This document shows positions 61,601 through 64,000 of a stretch of 64,000 nt of DNA, one piece after another. The position numbers were made by a program, and so were the translations under genes. Position 1 is the stretch's first letter; each line of letters starts with the position of its first letter. The notes beneath the pieces are model-generated. The model worked only from the letters and a program-made list of their open reading frames with translations. It was not told the DNA's origin and made no database searches. Location: contig OZ035998.1 in NCBI GenBank assembly GCA_964035015.1, positions 18,102,260 through 18,166,259 on the forward strand. Reading direction: 5' to 3'. This stretch comes from Corallium rubrum (Eukaryota > Cnidaria > Anthozoa > Scleralcyonacea > Coralliidae).

Positions 61601-64000
61601 ACTTGACTTGACTTGACTTGACTTGACTTGACTTGACTTGACTTTGGACTTGGACTTGACTTGACTTGACTTGACTTGGACTTGACTTGACTTGACTTGA
61701 CTTGGACTTGACTTGACTTGACTTGACTTGACTTGACTTGACTTGACTTGACTTGGACTTGGACTTGACTTGGACTTGACTTGACTTGACTTGACTTGAC
61801 TTGACTTGACTTGACTTGACTTGACTTGACTTGACTTGACTTGACTTGACTTGACTTGACTTGACTTGACTTGACTTTTGACTTGACTTACTGACTTGAC
61901 TTGACTTTTGACTTGACTTGACTTGGACTTTGACTTGACTTGACTTGACTTGACTTGATTGACTTGACTTGACTTGACTTGACTTGACTTGACTTGACTT
62001 TGACTTGGACTTGACTTGGACTTGACTTGACTTGACTTGACTTGGACTTGACTTGACTTGACTTGACTTGGACTTGACTTGACTTGACTTGGACTTGACT
62101 TGACTTGACTTGACTTGACTTGGACTTGACTTGACTTGACTTGACTTGACTTGACTTGACTTGGACTTGACTTGACTTGACTTGACTTGACTTGACTTGA
62201 CTTGACTTGACTTGACTTGACTTGGACTTGGACTTGGACTTGACTTGACTTGACTTGGACTTGACTTGACTTGACTTGACTTGACTTGACTTGACTTGAC
62301 TTGACTTGACTTGACTTGACTTGACTTGACTTGACTTGACTTGACTTGGACTTGGACTTGACTTGACTTGACTTGACTTGACTTTGACTTGACTTGACTT
62401 GACTTGACTTGACTTGACTTGACTTGACTTGACTTGACTTGACTTGACTTGACTTGACTTGACTTGACTTGACTTGACTTGACTTGACTTGACTTGACTT
62501 GACTTGACTTGACTTGACTTGACTTGACTTGACTTGACTTGACTTGACTTGACTTGACTTGACTTGACTTGACTTGACTTGGACTTGACTTGACTTGGAC
62601 TTGACTTGACTTGACTTGACTTGACTTGGACTTGACTTGGACTTGACTTGACTTGACTTGACTTGACTTGACTTGACTTGGACTTGACTTGACTTGACTT
62701 GACTTGACTTGACTTGACTTGACTTGACTTGACTTGACTTGACTTGACTTGACTTGACTTGACTTGACTTGACTTGACTTGACTTGACTTGACTTGGACT
62801 TGACTTGACTTGACTTGACTTGACTTGACTTGACTTGACTTGACTTGACTTGACTTGACTTGACTTGACTTGACTTGACTTGACTTGACTTGACTTGACT
62901 TGGACTTGACTTGACTTGACTTGACTTGACTTGACTTGACTTGACTTGACTTGACTTGACTTGACTTGACTTGACTTGACTTGACTTGACTTGACTTGAC
63001 TTGACTTGACTTGACTTGACTTGACTTGACTTGACTTGACTTGACTTGACTTGACTTGACTTGGACTTGACTTGACTTGACTTGGACTTGACTTGACTTG
63101 GACTTGGACTTGACTTGACTTGACTTGACTTGACTTGACTTGACTTGACTTGACTTGACTTGACTTGACTTGACTTGACTTGACTTGGACTTGACTTGAC
63201 TTGACTTGACTTGACTTGACTTGACTTGGACTTGGACTTGACTTGACTTGACTTGACTTGGACTTGACTTGACTTGACTTGACTTGACTTGACTTGACTT
63301 GACTTTTGGACTTGGACTTGACTTGACTTGACTTGACTTGACTTGACTTGACTTGATCTTGACTTGACTTTGACTGACTTGACTTGACTTGACTTGACTT
63401 GACTTGACTTGACTTGGACTTGACTTGACTTGACTTGACTTGACTTGACTTGACTTGACTTGACTTGACTTGACTTGACTTGACTTGACTTGACTTGACT
63501 TGACTTGACTTGACTTGACTTGACTTGACTTGACTTGACTTGACTTGACTTGACTTGACTTGACTTGACTTTGACTTGACTTGGACTTGACTTGACTTGA
63601 CTTGACTTGACTTGACTTGACTTGACTTGGACTTGACTTGACTTGACTTGACTTTGGACTTGACTTGACTTGACTTGACTTGACTTGACTTGGACTTGAC
63701 TTGACTTGACTTGACTTGGACTTGACTTGGACTTGACTTGGACTTGACTTGACTTGACTTGACTTGACTTGACTTGACTTGACTTGACTTGACTTGACTT
63801 GACTTGACTTGACTTGACTTGACTTGACTTGGACTTGACTTGACTTGACTTGGACTTGACTTGACTTTGACTTGACTTGACTTGGACTTGACTTGACTTG
63901 ACTTGGACTTGACTTGACTTGACTTGACTTGACTTGACTTGACTTGACTTGACTTGGACTTGACTTGACTTGACTTGACTTGACTTGACTTGACTTGACT
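58674..64000 (+). repeat. (TTGAC)n pentanucleotide satellite, over 5.2 kb, open at window end
   Basis: It begins with GATTTGATTTG words, then (GAATT)n to about 58767, then (TTGAC)n to the last base. Single-base insertion variants TTGGAC (frequent) and TTTGAC (less frequent) are scattered irregularly, often in clusters (TTGGACTTGGAC). Rare GACTGGAC, TGATTGAC and TTTTGAC forms occur. There are no interspersed genes. The edge GATTTG to GAATTG to GACTTG suggests stepwise origin from one pentamer by point changes and amplification. Confidence 0.98.

Noticed and set aside
58674-64000. Telomere
   Set aside because: TTGAC is not the TTAGGG-type repeat expected in cnidarians, and the array starts within a host intron; a satellite is the simpler reading.

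Overview
The window is eukaryotic, AT-rich and intron-bearing. It looks like an invertebrate animal, most likely a cnidarian. I infer this from the content and cannot prove it: BEL/Pao and Penelope-like retroelements, a Crypton-type recombinase, Polinton fragments, GRF zinc-finger remnants, short hairpin elements ending in a GGGTACGAGGTTG-type motif, and a multi-exon gene joining F5/8 type C (discoidin) domains to an Ig domain. No bacterial genes, operons or CRISPR arrays are present.

Host gene. Five F5/8C exon pieces (30633-30762, 37468-37799, 45938-46082, 46741-47048, 47214-47364) and one Ig exon (56515-56901) lie on the plus strand. All have AG/GT splice borders, and their codon phases agree across all five junctions (1, 0, 1, 0, 1). 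They encode the end of one discoidin domain, two complete ones and an Ig domain of what is probably a large secreted or membrane adhesion or recognition protein. The gene runs off the window in both directions. Its introns hold most of the repeats described here.

Left third (1-28.5 kb). This is a nest of transposons. A foldback element with palindromic ends lies at 4.4-6.0 kb. A Penelope-like element (PLE) with a GIY-YIG region (6.3-6.7 kb, resuming at 13.8-14.15 kb) is split by a nearly complete BEL/Pao retrotransposon (6705-13795, target duplication ATAAC). That BEL element is itself invaded by a PIF/Harbinger-type element (7388-8215). The PLE tail carries a good candidate type I hammerhead ribozyme (about 14103-14150). 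Next come a hAT remnant and a compact cassette: a CRE-like palindrome array, CCAAT and TATA motifs, a broken GRF zinc-finger gene, a polyadenylation signal and an unrecognised small ORF. A second, decayed BEL/Pao element (about 17.7-26.37 kb) follows, with several stops and frameshifts, a 2.1-kb insertion inside integrase and a MITE in its 3' LTR. Polinton/Maverick fragments (26.4-27.9 kb) and another PLE tail (27.9-28.5 kb) close this part.

Middle (28.5-47.8 kb). tRNA-derived SINEs, a CR1/L2-like LINE with an inverted segment carrying a hAT-type MITE, a LINE 3' end on the minus strand, a LINE 5' end with an NPGP (2A-like) motif, a broken Crypton recombinase, many terminal-inverted-repeat elements (several flanked by TTAA) and microsatellites lie around and between the host exons.

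Right third (47.8-64 kb). A 6.2-kb element (47837-54058) with a perfect 9-bp target duplication has very long inverted arms built from tandem satellite monomers of about 205-216 bp. Its centre is a nest of further inverted repeats. After the Ig exon come a 0.9-kb TTAA-flanked element and a pentanucleotide satellite, (TTGAC)n with TTGGAC and TTTGAC variants. The satellite starts near 58.7 kb and fills the rest of the window.
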